Assembly (NCBI RefSeq): GCF_039982735.1
Contig: NZ_JBDWXV010000011.1
Coordinates: forward strand, 434,001-498,000
From: Saccharospirillum sp039982735
GTDB lineage: Bacteria > Pseudomonadota > Gammaproteobacteria > Pseudomonadales > Natronospirillaceae
DNA length: 64,000 nt
Reading direction: 5' to 3'
Shown: positions 35,084 to 42,886 of the stretch, piece after piece
How the letters are laid out: the number at the start of each line of letters is the position of its first letter
How positions within the stretch are numbered: the stretch's first letter is position 1
Made by a program: the position numbers and the translations under genes
Notes under the pieces: model-generated
The model's database searches: none
Seen by the model: only the letters and a program-made list of their open reading frames with translations
Told to the model about the DNA's origin: nothing

Positions 35084-35320
35084 ATGACAGACATGACATT
35101 GGTAAAGGCAGCAAAGGCGAGTGGATTGGCGATGCTCTGCCTCGTTGCACTGGGCGGCTGTACAACCGTTCAACCCTGGGAGCGCGGTGTGCTGGCTAAA
35201 AAAGAAATGAGCTGGTCTCCGAACCGGCTCGAATCGACACTGAACGGCCATGTGTATTTTTCAAAAGAAGCGTCATCGGGTGGCGGTGCCGCTGCCGGTG
35301 GCGGTTGCGGTTGTAATTGA
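35084..35320 (+). CDS. DUF4266 mini-lipoprotein with Cys-Gly-Cys tail
   Basis: The 78-residue protein has a lipoprotein signal (VALGGC, Cys26). The mature part is only about 53 residues: PWERGVLAKKEMSW, then LNGHVYFSKEASS, and a glycine-rich end GGGAAAGGGCGCN with Cys75 and Cys77. This is the DUF4266 pattern. The two terminal cysteines on a flexible glycine arm could bind metal or take a modification. It sits directly before the DUF3570 gene (9 bases). The ATG at 35084 is used; an ATG at 35093 is also possible. Confidence 0.82.
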   Translation: MTDMTLVKAAKASGLAMLCLVALGGCTTVQPWERGVLAKKEMSWSPNRLESTLNGHVYFSKEASSGGGAAAGGGCGCN

Positions 35321-35329
35321 GGATAACGG

Positions 35330-36574
35330 ATGTCTGAAGCAGTAAAGCAGTTGGCCCGTAGTGCACTGGCCATTCCCGGGCTGGTTTCAATGGCACAGGC
35401 TGCCGCCCCGGCAGACTCGGAAGCAGGGTATCAGTACACCTATTACACCGAAGATGATTCCCCGGAAAGTCGCACCGACGGTGGCGCTCAGGAGCGTTAC
35501 ACCATTCAGGTGCATCAGTTTTACCTAATGATGCCTTATGGTTCCAACATGAGCTGGGATGTCGAAGGCAGCTTCGAAACCATGTCGGGTGCCTCTCCGG
35601 TATACACCTACCTGGATGACGAAGACGTCACTCGGGTGTATATGGCTGGCGCATCCATTGAGCGCCGTTTCGATTTGTACGGGACTGGCCGTTATTACTG
35701 GTCGCAAGCTGATATTGGCGCACAGGCGGGTATATCCGTTGAACAGGATTATCTGGCGCTGAGTTCCGGCATCGATGGTTCGCTGCAAATCAATGATCAG
35801 ATGACAACGCTCAGTGGCGGGGCGACGCTGGGGTATGATTTCCTGGACCCCACTCAGGACTACTCCGATCCGGCCGATCAGCAGGCAAACACCCCGGGGC
35901 GTTTTGCCGCCAAAGACCAGACCAAATGGCAGGCCTCCATCTTTGAAGGCATCAGCCAGATCATTGATATGAACACCGTGGTTCAGGCGGGTGTTAGTGT
36001 GACCCATCGTTCCGGCTACATGTCAGACCCCTACCGTGAGCGGGCGGGGGCCGAGGTGCCTTACGATATTCGCCCGGACAGCCGAACTCTGGTAACGCTC
36101 TCGGCGGGTGGTCGGAAGTATTTCCCGGGCATTGACGGCGCCCTGCATCTGGATTTCCGGTTTCTGGCCGATAGCTGGGATATCTGGTCGACAACAACTG
36201 ATCTGTCCTGGTACCAGAATTACGCACCCGGCTGGGACTGGTTCGTACGCAATGAAGTGGATTTTCAGCTGATACCTTCGCTGCGTTATTACCAGCAGAC
36301 TCAGGCTTACTTCTATGAAATACCTGATCATGGTGTGGCAGACCCTTACTACACGGCCGATACAACCACTTATTATTCCAGCGATCCCCGTTTGTCGAAT
36401 TATGGGGCGTTGAGCATGGGGCTGGCATTAAAAACGGATTTTAGGAACTACTCCTGGACCATCACCGGCGAGCGTTACGCTGCGAACCCCTCCTATGGGT
36501 TTAATTTCGATGACGAAACGCCGGGGTTGCCAGCCTTTTGGCGACTGACAACGGGTCTGGATTTCCGTTTTTGA
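35330..36574 (+). CDS. DUF3570 family outer-membrane-like beta-barrel
   Basis: The 414-residue protein has an N-terminal export signal (roughly LARSALAIPGLVSMAQAAA). Its long body alternates aromatic and polar residues, typical of beta strands, ending in FRF as outer-membrane proteins do. It matches DUF3570, a family commonly encoded beside DUF4266 and ApbE-like genes. Its role is unknown; a barrel that receives, modifies or displays the DUF4266 lipoprotein is inference. It is Tyr/Trp-rich throughout and has no Cys in the mature part that I can see. Confidence 0.8.
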   Translation: MSEAVKQLARSALAIPGLVSMAQAAAPADSEAGYQYTYYTEDDSPESRTDGGAQERYTIQVHQFYLMMPYGSNMSWDVEGSFETMSGASPVYTYLDDEDVTRVYMAGASIERRFDLYGTGRYYWSQADIGAQAGISVEQDYLALSSGIDGSLQINDQMTTLSGGATLGYDFLDPTQDYSDPADQQANTPGRFAAKDQTKWQASIFEGISQIIDMNTVVQAGVSVTHRSGYMSDPYRERAGAEVPYDIRPDSRTLVTLSAGGRKYFPGIDGALHLDFRFLADSWDIWSTTTDLSWYQNYAPGWDWFVRNEVDFQLIPSLRYYQQTQAYFYEIPDHGVADPYYTADTTTYYSSDPRLSNYGALSMGLALKTDFRNYSWTITGERYAANPSYGFNFDDETPGLPAFWRLTTGLDFRF

Positions 36575-36650
36575 CCGGAGCGCGCCTGGATATGACGAGA
36601 GATTGGCATTGCACCTCGTCGGCTGAAGCAATGAGCCCAGGCTTGTGGTG

Positions 36651-37544
36651 ATGACTGAACCTGATCCCAAGCCCCGACAGTACCATTTCGAGGCCATGGG
36701 TGGCCCCTGTGACCTGGCCGTATTTGGTGCTCCCGATAGCTTGTTGCAGCGACTGAAAGACGAAGTCGTCCGGCTGGAACAGCGTTATTCCCGTTACCGG
36801 CCAGACAGCCTGGTCAGTGATATTAACCGGAAGGCGGGTACCGCTCAGTCTGTTGATGCAGAGTGTGCAGGGTTGCTGAATTATGCCGACCATTGCTACC
36901 GGCTCAGCGACGGCGCTTTTGATGTCACGGCCGGTGCTCTGCGGCGGGCCTGGGATTTCAAGCAGCAACGCATCCCTGACCCGGCCGAGATAGCAGCGGC
37001 CCAGGCCGCTGTCGGTTGGGAGCGGGTCGAGTGGAACGGAGAGCAGTTACGGCTGGAACCCGGCATGGAACTCGACTTCGGTGGCATCGTGAAAGAGTTT
37101 GCTGCCGACCGCCTGGTGGCTCTGATGGCCGAAGCCGGATACCACGGCATGGCCAACCTGGCTGGCGACATTGCAGTAACCGGACCGAAGTCAGATGGCT
37201 GCCCCTGGATGTTGGGTGTAAGGGATCCGCGAGGTACTGGTCAGGCCATGGCCAGCGTTGCGCTGAACCAGGGTGGTTTGGCCAGCAGCGGGGATTACGA
37301 GCGGGGCTTTACCCATATGGGTGCGCGTTACAGCCATATTCTGAGCCCTCACACGGGTTGGCCGGTTACGGATGCACCGCGCTCTGTTACCGTGATCGCC
37401 GACCACTGTATTATGGCCGGCAGCCTGGCCACCATTGCCATGCTCAAAGGTAAAGATGCCGAAAGCTGGCTGGTGAAGCTGGAAGTACCTTTTTTACTAT
37501 GTGATGCGGCTATGAATGTGTCTGGTACGCTGGTCACTCCTTAA
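36651..37544 (+). CDS. Divergent ApbE-family flavin transferase homologue without signal peptide
   Basis: The 297-residue protein has the ApbE fold: FDVTAGALRRAWDF, LDFGGIVKEFAADR, ASSGDYERGF and YSHILSPHTGWP. ApbE transfers FMN from FAD to Thr residues of exported proteins and is normally a lipoprotein; this one has no signal peptide. The Mg-ligand motif that reads SDAYAT in the Nqr-linked ApbE at 52536 is AGSLAT here, so the Asp is replaced by Gly257. The DPxTGyP motif reads SPHTGWP. It may be an altered enzyme or have another substrate. The ATG at 36651 is used. It lies between DUF3570 and dsbD. Confidence 0.78.
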   Translation: MTEPDPKPRQYHFEAMGGPCDLAVFGAPDSLLQRLKDEVVRLEQRYSRYRPDSLVSDINRKAGTAQSVDAECAGLLNYADHCYRLSDGAFDVTAGALRRAWDFKQQRIPDPAEIAAAQAAVGWERVEWNGEQLRLEPGMELDFGGIVKEFAADRLVALMAEAGYHGMANLAGDIAVTGPKSDGCPWMLGVRDPRGTGQAMASVALNQGGLASSGDYERGFTHMGARYSHILSPHTGWPVTDAPRSVTVIADHCIMAGSLATIAMLKGKDAESWLVKLEVPFLLCDAAMNVSGTLVTP

Positions 37545-37580
37545 ACACTGTTAACTGCAAAAGCTCAAGGTTACTACCCG

Positions 37581-39302
37581 ATGATTAAGCACCTGACCAG
37601 ATTTTCGATGCTCTGTACTGTCATGCTGTTAAGCATGGCAACACTGGGTAATGCCGTTGCATCGGAGTTTTTACCGGTGAACGAAGCTTTCGAGTTAACC
37701 GTTGAGCGCAACGGCGACCAGTTGAAGTTGCACTGGGACATTGCCGATGAATACTACCTGTATCGGGATCAGCACAGGGTAAATACCCGTGATGGCGCTG
37801 AAGTGGGTGAAGGCCAGCTGTCTTTCAATGTATTGGAAAAGTACGACGATACGTTCAAGGAAATCATGCCGGTCTATTACAACACCATGTCGGCAGACTA
37901 CGCGGTATTGGCCGATCAGGGTGTTATTGAAGTTGTCTATCAGGGTTGCGCCGATGCCGGCTTGTGTTACCCGCCCCAGACCCGGGTGTTTGATATTAAT
38001 GGCGAGGCCATGGCCACACCGGTTGCAGGCACATCCACCACCACTGCAGATGGTTCAGCCCTCACTCGCAGCGCTTTTGACACCGAAGGGCAGGCAGGTT
38101 CCGATGTAGCCAGTCTGTCGCTGGCACTGGCGCTGGTATTCGCTCTGCTTGGTGGCATGGTCCTCAATCTCATGCCCTGTGTCTTTCCAGTGCTGTCGCT
38201 CAAGGCAATGCACCTGGCCCAGTGGGGGCAGGATACCCACCATTCGCGACTGCATGGTTGGATCTACACCCTGGGTGTGGTGCTCAGTTTTATGGCGGTT
38301 GCGGCTGTATTGTTGCTGTTGCGGCAGTTTGGAACCTGGGTGGGCTGGGGCTTTCAGCTACAGTCGCCGATCTTTGTTGCCGGCCTGATTATGCTGTTTT
38401 ATGTCCTGGCACTGGCCATGGCCGGTTACGTTGAAGTTGGCCAGCGGTTAATGGGGGCCGGGCAAACCCTAACGCAGAAACCCGGTGCCTCCGGTACTTT
38501 CTTTACCGGCGTGCTGGCGACTCTGGTGGCCACGCCGTGCACGGCTCCCTTTATGGGGTCAGCAATTGGGTTTGCCCTGTTGCAACCGCCCGCCGTGGGG
38601 CTGCTGATTTTTGCGACCATGGGTTTTGGTATGGCCTTGCCCATATTGGCAATTACTTATTTGCCGGGCCTGGCACGCCGTCTGCCGAAGCCGGGTGCCT
38701 GGATGAACGTTTTCCGTCAATTGATGGCGTTTCCTCTGTTCGCCACGGTGCTCTGGCTGCTATGGGTATTGATTGAAATTCAAGGGACAACGGTGTTGTT
38801 GTCGGTGGGTATCGGTCTGATTCTATTGACCATGGCAATTTGGCCAGCGCTGGCTGTGACCTCGGGCAACGGGCTGATTGCTCGCTTCCTTAAGCGTGGC
38901 CTTCGGTTTGCTTTGGTGGCGATTGCCTTTGTGATGGTGTTCGACCAGCGCCAGCAGATTGATATCTGGCAGCCTTACGATGCTGCCATGCTCGACAGTT
39001 ACCAGATGCTTGGTCAGCCCGTTTTTCTGGATGTTACGGCCGCCTGGTGCATCACCTGCAAGGCTAATGAGCGGGTGGCTTTGTCGGGTAACCGGTTCGA
39101 AGCGCTGGTCAAGAAACAGGGTGTCCAGCTGATGAAAGCCGACTGGACCAACCCCTCGCCTGAAGTCGATGCACTGATCGCACGCTTTGACCGCCAGGGC
39201 GTTCCTCTCTATGCTTACTTTCCCGGTGACGGTGGACCGGTGCAATTGTTGCCCCAGGTGTTAACGCCCGGGTTGATTGAGCGCACCTTTTCAGCATCCT
39301 GA
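37581..39302 (+). CDS. dsbD: Thiol:disulfide interchange protein DsbD
   Basis: The 573-residue protein carries reducing power from cytoplasmic thioredoxin to the periplasm. All three modules are present: a signal peptide with an N-terminal alpha domain (VVYQGCADAGLCYPP), an eight-helix membrane domain with its two cysteines (LMPCVFPVLSLK and VATPCTAPFMGS), and a C-terminal thioredoxin domain (TAAWCITCKANE). It lies 36 bases after the ApbE-like gene. It could keep the haem-site or Cys-Gly-Cys cysteines of the upstream proteins reduced, which is what cytochrome c maturation needs. Confidence 0.92.
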   Translation: MIKHLTRFSMLCTVMLLSMATLGNAVASEFLPVNEAFELTVERNGDQLKLHWDIADEYYLYRDQHRVNTRDGAEVGEGQLSFNVLEKYDDTFKEIMPVYYNTMSADYAVLADQGVIEVVYQGCADAGLCYPPQTRVFDINGEAMATPVAGTSTTTADGSALTRSAFDTEGQAGSDVASLSLALALVFALLGGMVLNLMPCVFPVLSLKAMHLAQWGQDTHHSRLHGWIYTLGVVLSFMAVAAVLLLLRQFGTWVGWGFQLQSPIFVAGLIMLFYVLALAMAGYVEVGQRLMGAGQTLTQKPGASGTFFTGVLATLVATPCTAPFMGSAIGFALLQPPAVGLLIFATMGFGMALPILAITYLPGLARRLPKPGAWMNVFRQLMAFPLFATVLWLLWVLIEIQGTTVLLSVGIGLILLTMAIWPALAVTSGNGLIARFLKRGLRFALVAIAFVMVFDQRQQIDIWQPYDAAMLDSYQMLGQPVFLDVTAAWCITCKANERVALSGNRFEALVKKQGVQLMKADWTNPSPEVDALIARFDRQGVPLYAYFPGDGGPVQLLPQVLTPGLIERTFSAS

Positions 39303-39419
39303 CGGTCGCCCGTTCCCGGGCGCGTGCTGTCGGCATCTGAAGATGCCAGGATCCACTCGCAACAGGGGCTTGCACGGCAGGCCCCCAACGCCACCGTACG
39401 GAGAGAGATACCCACACCG

Positions 39420-39932
39420 ATGTTATTGCCAGGCATTATCGACATTGAAGCTTCCGGATTTGGGCGGGGCAGTTATCCGATCGAAATAGGGGTGGCAACG
39501 GAATCCGGCGAAGCGATGTCCTGGCTGGTTCGACCCGAGTCTGACTGGGATCACTGGGACGACAATGCAGCCCAGTTGCATGGGATTTCCCGGGAGCAAC
39601 TGGTTCGGGACGGTTTGGGTGTCGATAGCATTGCCGACCATCTGAATGAAATGCTGGAAGGGCAGATTTTGTACAGTGACGGCTGGGGTTTCGATTCCGG
39701 TTGGCTGGCACTGTTGTATTATTGTGCCCGCCGGACCATGACGTTCCGGCTGGAAACCCTGCCACGCATACTTACCGAGTACCAGCTCTCGGTGTGGGAT
39801 GACACCAAGTTGCGCATCCGGTCAGAGCACGCGCTCAGCCATCATCGGGCTGGTGAAGATGCCCGGTTGTTGCAGATGACTTATGAAACCACGGCGCTTA
39901 TGGAATACCAGGCCCAGTTGAAACGTTCTTGA
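39420..39932 (+). CDS. DEDDh 3'-5' exonuclease-like protein
   Basis: The 170-residue protein has the exonuclease I motif DIEASGFG near residue 8 (Asp and Glu metal ligands), the second Asp in YSDGWGFDSGW, and the exonuclease III pattern ALSHHRAGEDARLL with His and Asp. This is the RNase T/DnaQ fold. It is short and stands alone, so the substrate (RNA or DNA ends) is open. The ATG at 39420 follows GGAGAGAGATA; the longer frame from 39324 lacks a site. Confidence 0.8.
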   Translation: MLLPGIIDIEASGFGRGSYPIEIGVATESGEAMSWLVRPESDWDHWDDNAAQLHGISREQLVRDGLGVDSIADHLNEMLEGQILYSDGWGFDSGWLALLYYCARRTMTFRLETLPRILTEYQLSVWDDTKLRIRSEHALSHHRAGEDARLLQMTYETTALMEYQAQLKRS

Positions 39933-40029
39933 GTTTGACTCACTGCCGGGCCTCTTGAATCCGTCTGTTTCACCCCGATCTTGTCTGCATCAAATCCTGT
40001 TTTTCACGCCAACCCAAGCGAGCCCGATC

Positions 40030-40332
40030 ATGTCTGTTGCACTTGCGATCAAGAATAAACTGGCGGCGCTGTCGCCCCGTCATCTGAGCGTCGATAACGA
40101 GAGTCATAAACATTCGGTGCCCGAGAACAGCGAAACCCATTTCCGGGTGGAGATTGTCAGCGAGGCGTTTGCAGGCGTGAGAGCAGTTCAGCGTCACCAG
40201 AAGGTCTACCAGTTACTTCAAGAAGAACTGGCCGGGCCCGTTCATGCGTTGGCCATTCACGCCTATGCGCCTGATGAGTGGCAGGGTGATGCCCCGGCTT
40301 CTCCCGATTGCCGGGGTGGTAGCCGCAACTAG
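40030..40332 (+). CDS. bolA: BolA family protein
   Basis: The 100-residue protein has the BolA fold: an N-terminal helix, ETHFRVEIVSEAFAGVRAVQRHQKVYQLL and the typical VHALAIHAYAPDEW. BolA proteins pair with monothiol glutaredoxins in Fe-S traffic and act as regulators under stress. The invariant His after the EIVSEAF region is represented by QRHQKVY. The ATG at 40030 gives the usual N-terminus. The stop shares four bases with the convergent UPF0149 gene. Confidence 0.9.
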   Translation: MSVALAIKNKLAALSPRHLSVDNESHKHSVPENSETHFRVEIVSEAFAGVRAVQRHQKVYQLLQEELAGPVHALAIHAYAPDEWQGDAPASPDCRGGSRN

Positions 40333-40874
40333 GCGGGGCTGTTCAGCAGCAGATACAGGTCGGTCAAGATGTCCGGTATGTCATTGAACATCTGGCTGAG
40401 CAAGGTCTTGTTGCGGTATAACGGACGGTAGTCGGCTTCGACGGCAAAAAGCCCTGAGGCCACTTCGATCGGTAACAGCAAGGTGGCCAGATCGTCTTCA
40501 CTGGAGTGAGTAAACCGGTCGGGCAGAGCAAAGACCACCTCCATAAAACCCACAGCCCAGGCCTGCATGTCCGAGTCTTCCCATTCTATGTCCGGCTCGA
40601 AACTGAGTGCGACCTGATCGTCGGAATAGAGCTCGTCTGAAATTTCCCGGTAGAGTGATACGCAGCTGTCAGCAAACTGCTGCGCTTCGGCTTCCGGCAA
40701 GTCGGACAGCGGTTGGCCGAGGGTGTCGTTTAGCCAGTCGTCCGACAGGGGCTCCTGAACGATTACCAGCGCAGTCAGGTAACCGTGCAGGCCGTGAATG
40801 TCGAGACAGTCCTCACTGCGGTGGTCGTCTTCCAGCCAGTCGGCCAGGGCATCCAGATCGGTCTCTGAGGTCAT
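40329..40874 (-). CDS. UPF0149/YecA-like protein
   Basis: The 181-residue helical protein matches UPF0149 (YgfB/YecA group): LHGYLTALVIVQEPLSDDWL at the N-terminus, DMQAWAVGFMEVVFALPDRF in the middle and FAVEADYRPLYRNKTLLSQM later. It is strongly acidic and lacks the C-terminal SEC-C zinc motif of YecA. The function is unknown in most species. The ATG at 40874 follows GGAG; a longer in-frame start at 40988 is not supported. Confidence 0.78.
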   Translation of the reverse strand: MTSETDLDALADWLEDDHRSEDCLDIHGLHGYLTALVIVQEPLSDDWLNDTLGQPLSDLPEAEAQQFADSCVSLYREISDELYSDDQVALSFEPDIEWEDSDMQAWAVGFMEVVFALPDRFTHSSEDDLATLLLPIEVASGLFAVEADYRPLYRNKTLLSQMFNDIPDILTDLYLLLNSPA

Positions 40875-41020
40875 TGGGCAGGCTCCGTTGAGTTCAATGC
40901 AGGCAGTATACCGGGTTAGTGACCCGATTGAATACGCATCGCTGGTAGGTGAACGGCGGTAAGTCTCTGTTCGCAAACGGGTTTCCATGTTTGGCGAGGG
41001 CCGTTACAATGGCTCGGATT

Positions 41021-41096
41021 CTCCCCGTAGTTCAACTGGATAGAACGAGGCCCTCCTAAGGCTTAAATCCTGGTTCGAGTCCAGGCGGGGAGACCA
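41021..41096 (+). tRNA. tRNA-Arg (anticodon CCT)
   Basis: A complete cloverleaf is visible. The acceptor is CTCCCCG with CGGGGAG, the D-stem GTTC with GAAC, the anticodon stem AGGCC with GGCTT around the loop CTCCTAA (anticodon CCT), and the T-stem CCTGG with CCAGG around TTCGAGT. Discriminator A and an encoded CCA follow at 41094-41096. It reads AGG codons. It lies between the divergent UPF0149 gene and the phosphorylase at 41223; I see no integrated element behind it. Confidence 0.95.
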
Positions 41097-41222
41097 GGAT
41101 TATTGATGAGGAGTGGGTTCCTACCATTCGGTCGATACCACCCTCTGAATCGCCCAGTCCGTCTGGTCACACCGGTAACCCGGCGCAGTCAGCGGCTTCA
41201 GTCAATGGAAACGAGGTAGGGT

Positions 41223-41975
41223 ATGTCTGATACACTGGCAATCATAGGCGGAACCGGTCTGACGCAGTTACCGGGGCTTACCATTTCCAACGCACACGAT
41301 GTACAGACGCCTTATGGCTCACCGTCAGCCCCGATACTGGAAGGCGAGCTCAACGGCTATCGGGTTTTGTTTCTGGCCCGGCACGGGCACCCGCACCGTG
41401 TACCACCGCATCAGGTAAACTATCGCGCCAATTTGTGGGCGCTGCAGAATCTCTATGCGACCGATGTGATCGCCATTAACGCAGTGGGCGGCATTACCCG
41501 CAATATGACCAGTCAGGCGCTGGTGGTGCCGGTGCAGATTATCGACTACACACACGGCCGGGAATCGACCATTTTTGAAGGCGAGCTTTCTGGTGTAACT
41601 CATGTCGATTTCAGTTACCCCTATACGGAAAGCTTGCGTCAATTGCTGCTCAAATCGGCCAAGGAAGTGTCTGAGCCCGTGATTAACGGTGGGGTTTATG
41701 GTGCCACCCAGGGGCCGAGACTGGAAACGGTTGCCGAGATATTCCGCATGGAACAGGATGGCTGTGATCTTGTGGGCATGACCGGTATGCCTGAAGCAGC
41801 GCTCGCCCGGGAGCTGAAGTTACGCTACGCCAGCTTGTCGGTGGTGGTGAACCCGGCAGCAGGCAAGGGTGAAGGGGTTATTACCATCAAGGAAATTGAC
41901 GAGAACCTGGCTGCGGGGATGGAGCGGGTAAAGCGCATCGTGGAGACGTCCGTCAATCGCTTCTATACTGAGTAA
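41223..41975 (+). CDS. S-methyl-5'-thioinosine phosphorylase
   Basis: The 250-residue protein is a purine nucleoside phosphorylase of the MTAP/MTIP group (IIGGTGLTQLPGL, FLARHGHPHRVPPHQVNYRANLWAL, INAVGG, YGATQGPRLETVAEI, VGMTGMPEAALARELKLRYASL). It releases hypoxanthine or adenine from methylthio-nucleosides in polyamine and methionine salvage. The short size and context resemble the methylthioinosine-specific enzyme of Pseudomonas, so inosine specificity is likely but not proven. It follows tRNA-Arg and ends before a strong terminator. Confidence 0.88.
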   Translation: MSDTLAIIGGTGLTQLPGLTISNAHDVQTPYGSPSAPILEGELNGYRVLFLARHGHPHRVPPHQVNYRANLWALQNLYATDVIAINAVGGITRNMTSQALVVPVQIIDYTHGRESTIFEGELSGVTHVDFSYPYTESLRQLLLKSAKEVSEPVINGGVYGATQGPRLETVAEIFRMEQDGCDLVGMTGMPEAALARELKLRYASLSVVVNPAAGKGEGVITIKEIDENLAAGMERVKRIVETSVNRFYTE

Positions 41976-42015
41976 TTAAGCGTCGGTAAATCGGTTTACG
42001 GATCGAGCATCGCAT

Positions 42016-42045
42016 AAAAAAAGCCAGCAATTGCTGGCTTTTTTT
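42016..42045. terminator. Bidirectional rho-independent terminator
   Basis: AGCCAGCAA at 42022-42030 pairs with TTGCTGGCT at 42031-42039, flanked by an A-run on one side and a T-run on the other. It can stop transcripts of the phosphorylase gene on the plus strand and of mfd-csiV on the minus strand, which converge here. Confidence 0.92.
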
Positions 42046-42076
42046 ATGGTCAGATCCAGGGTGGAAAGCGCGTTGG

Positions 42077-42886
42077 TCAGGGCGCTTCGCCTTCCGGCTC
42101 GTCGAATTCGAGCGGCACAATGTAGATCAGCAGACCCAGTTCCGGATTGTCAATGTAGTGCAGCTCGGTGCTGCGCATGCGCCGTCGCTGCTTCATCTCG
42201 ATGCTTTCTGTGGCGACATAATACTGATTATTGTTTGACGTGATGATATCGGTATCGAAGACGTTGCTGCCCAGGGCGCTGGCTTCCTGGTCTAGGCTCA
42301 GCCCCGTGAAGGGCGTTGATTCGTCGGCTGGACCAGTGTTGGCGTTCTCGTCGATGAGTCGAAACGGGTTGTCAGTCTGAGCGTATCGGACCAGTTGCAG
42401 GTCGGTGTTGAGGTGCAGATAGCGTTCAACGTAAAGGTCCAGGTAGCCCTGTAGCTCGTGCTGGCTGCCATAGACATCGCCGGCGTCAATCCGAATAGGG
42501 ACAATGTCGTTTCGTCCCGGAACCGGCTGTACCCAGCTCTGGTGATACAGCACCCGGTAATTACGGCTACTTTCCAGTGCTGCTTTTTCCTTTGCCAGGG
42601 TCCACTCGGGTTCGCTCAGTGGCCTGAACGGAATGGGCGATTGTTCGGCATTGCCGGAGCCTTCCGCTTGCTCATTACCGTCGGTGATTGCCACGGCCGG
42701 AGAGCGCCGCTCCAGGCTGGGATAGGTTGGCCAGCGTTCCGGGTTTTCCGGGCGACTGCCTGTGTGTTCGAAAATCAGCACTTCCACCTGAAACCAGCTG
42801 CCCTCGAATTCAGCAGCGGCGGGCAGAGAAATCAGGCCGGCCAGCAAGGTAATGCAAGTCGTTCGAAACGTCATGACGTGTCTCAT
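42077..42886 (-). CDS. CsiV family protein (PcsB-like, cell-wall associated)
   Basis: The 269-residue protein has a signal peptide (ITLLAGLISLPAAAEFEG) and the CsiV family opening SWFQVEVLIFEH, with LQGYLDLYVERYLHLNTDLQL in the middle and IVPLEFDE at the end. Family members are periplasmic or cell-surface proteins; function is not well known. The ATG at 42886 is preferred because AGGAAA lies upstream and it overlaps the mfd stop in an ATGA; an ATG at 42874 is also in frame. It is read from the mfd message. Confidence 0.78.
   Translation of the reverse strand: MRHVMTFRTTCITLLAGLISLPAAAEFEGSWFQVEVLIFEHTGSRPENPERWPTYPSLERRSPAVAITDGNEQAEGSGNAEQSPIPFRPLSEPEWTLAKEKAALESSRNYRVLYHQSWVQPVPGRNDIVPIRIDAGDVYGSQHELQGYLDLYVERYLHLNTDLQLVRYAQTDNPFRLIDENANTGPADESTPFTGLSLDQEASALGSNVFDTDIITSNNNQYYVATESIEMKQRRRMRSTELHYIDNPELGLLIYIVPLEFDEPEGEAP

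Noticed and set aside
41021..41222. tRNA-Arg as an integration site for a mobile element
   Set aside because: I see no integrase, no repeated tRNA 3' end downstream, and the next genes are housekeeping.
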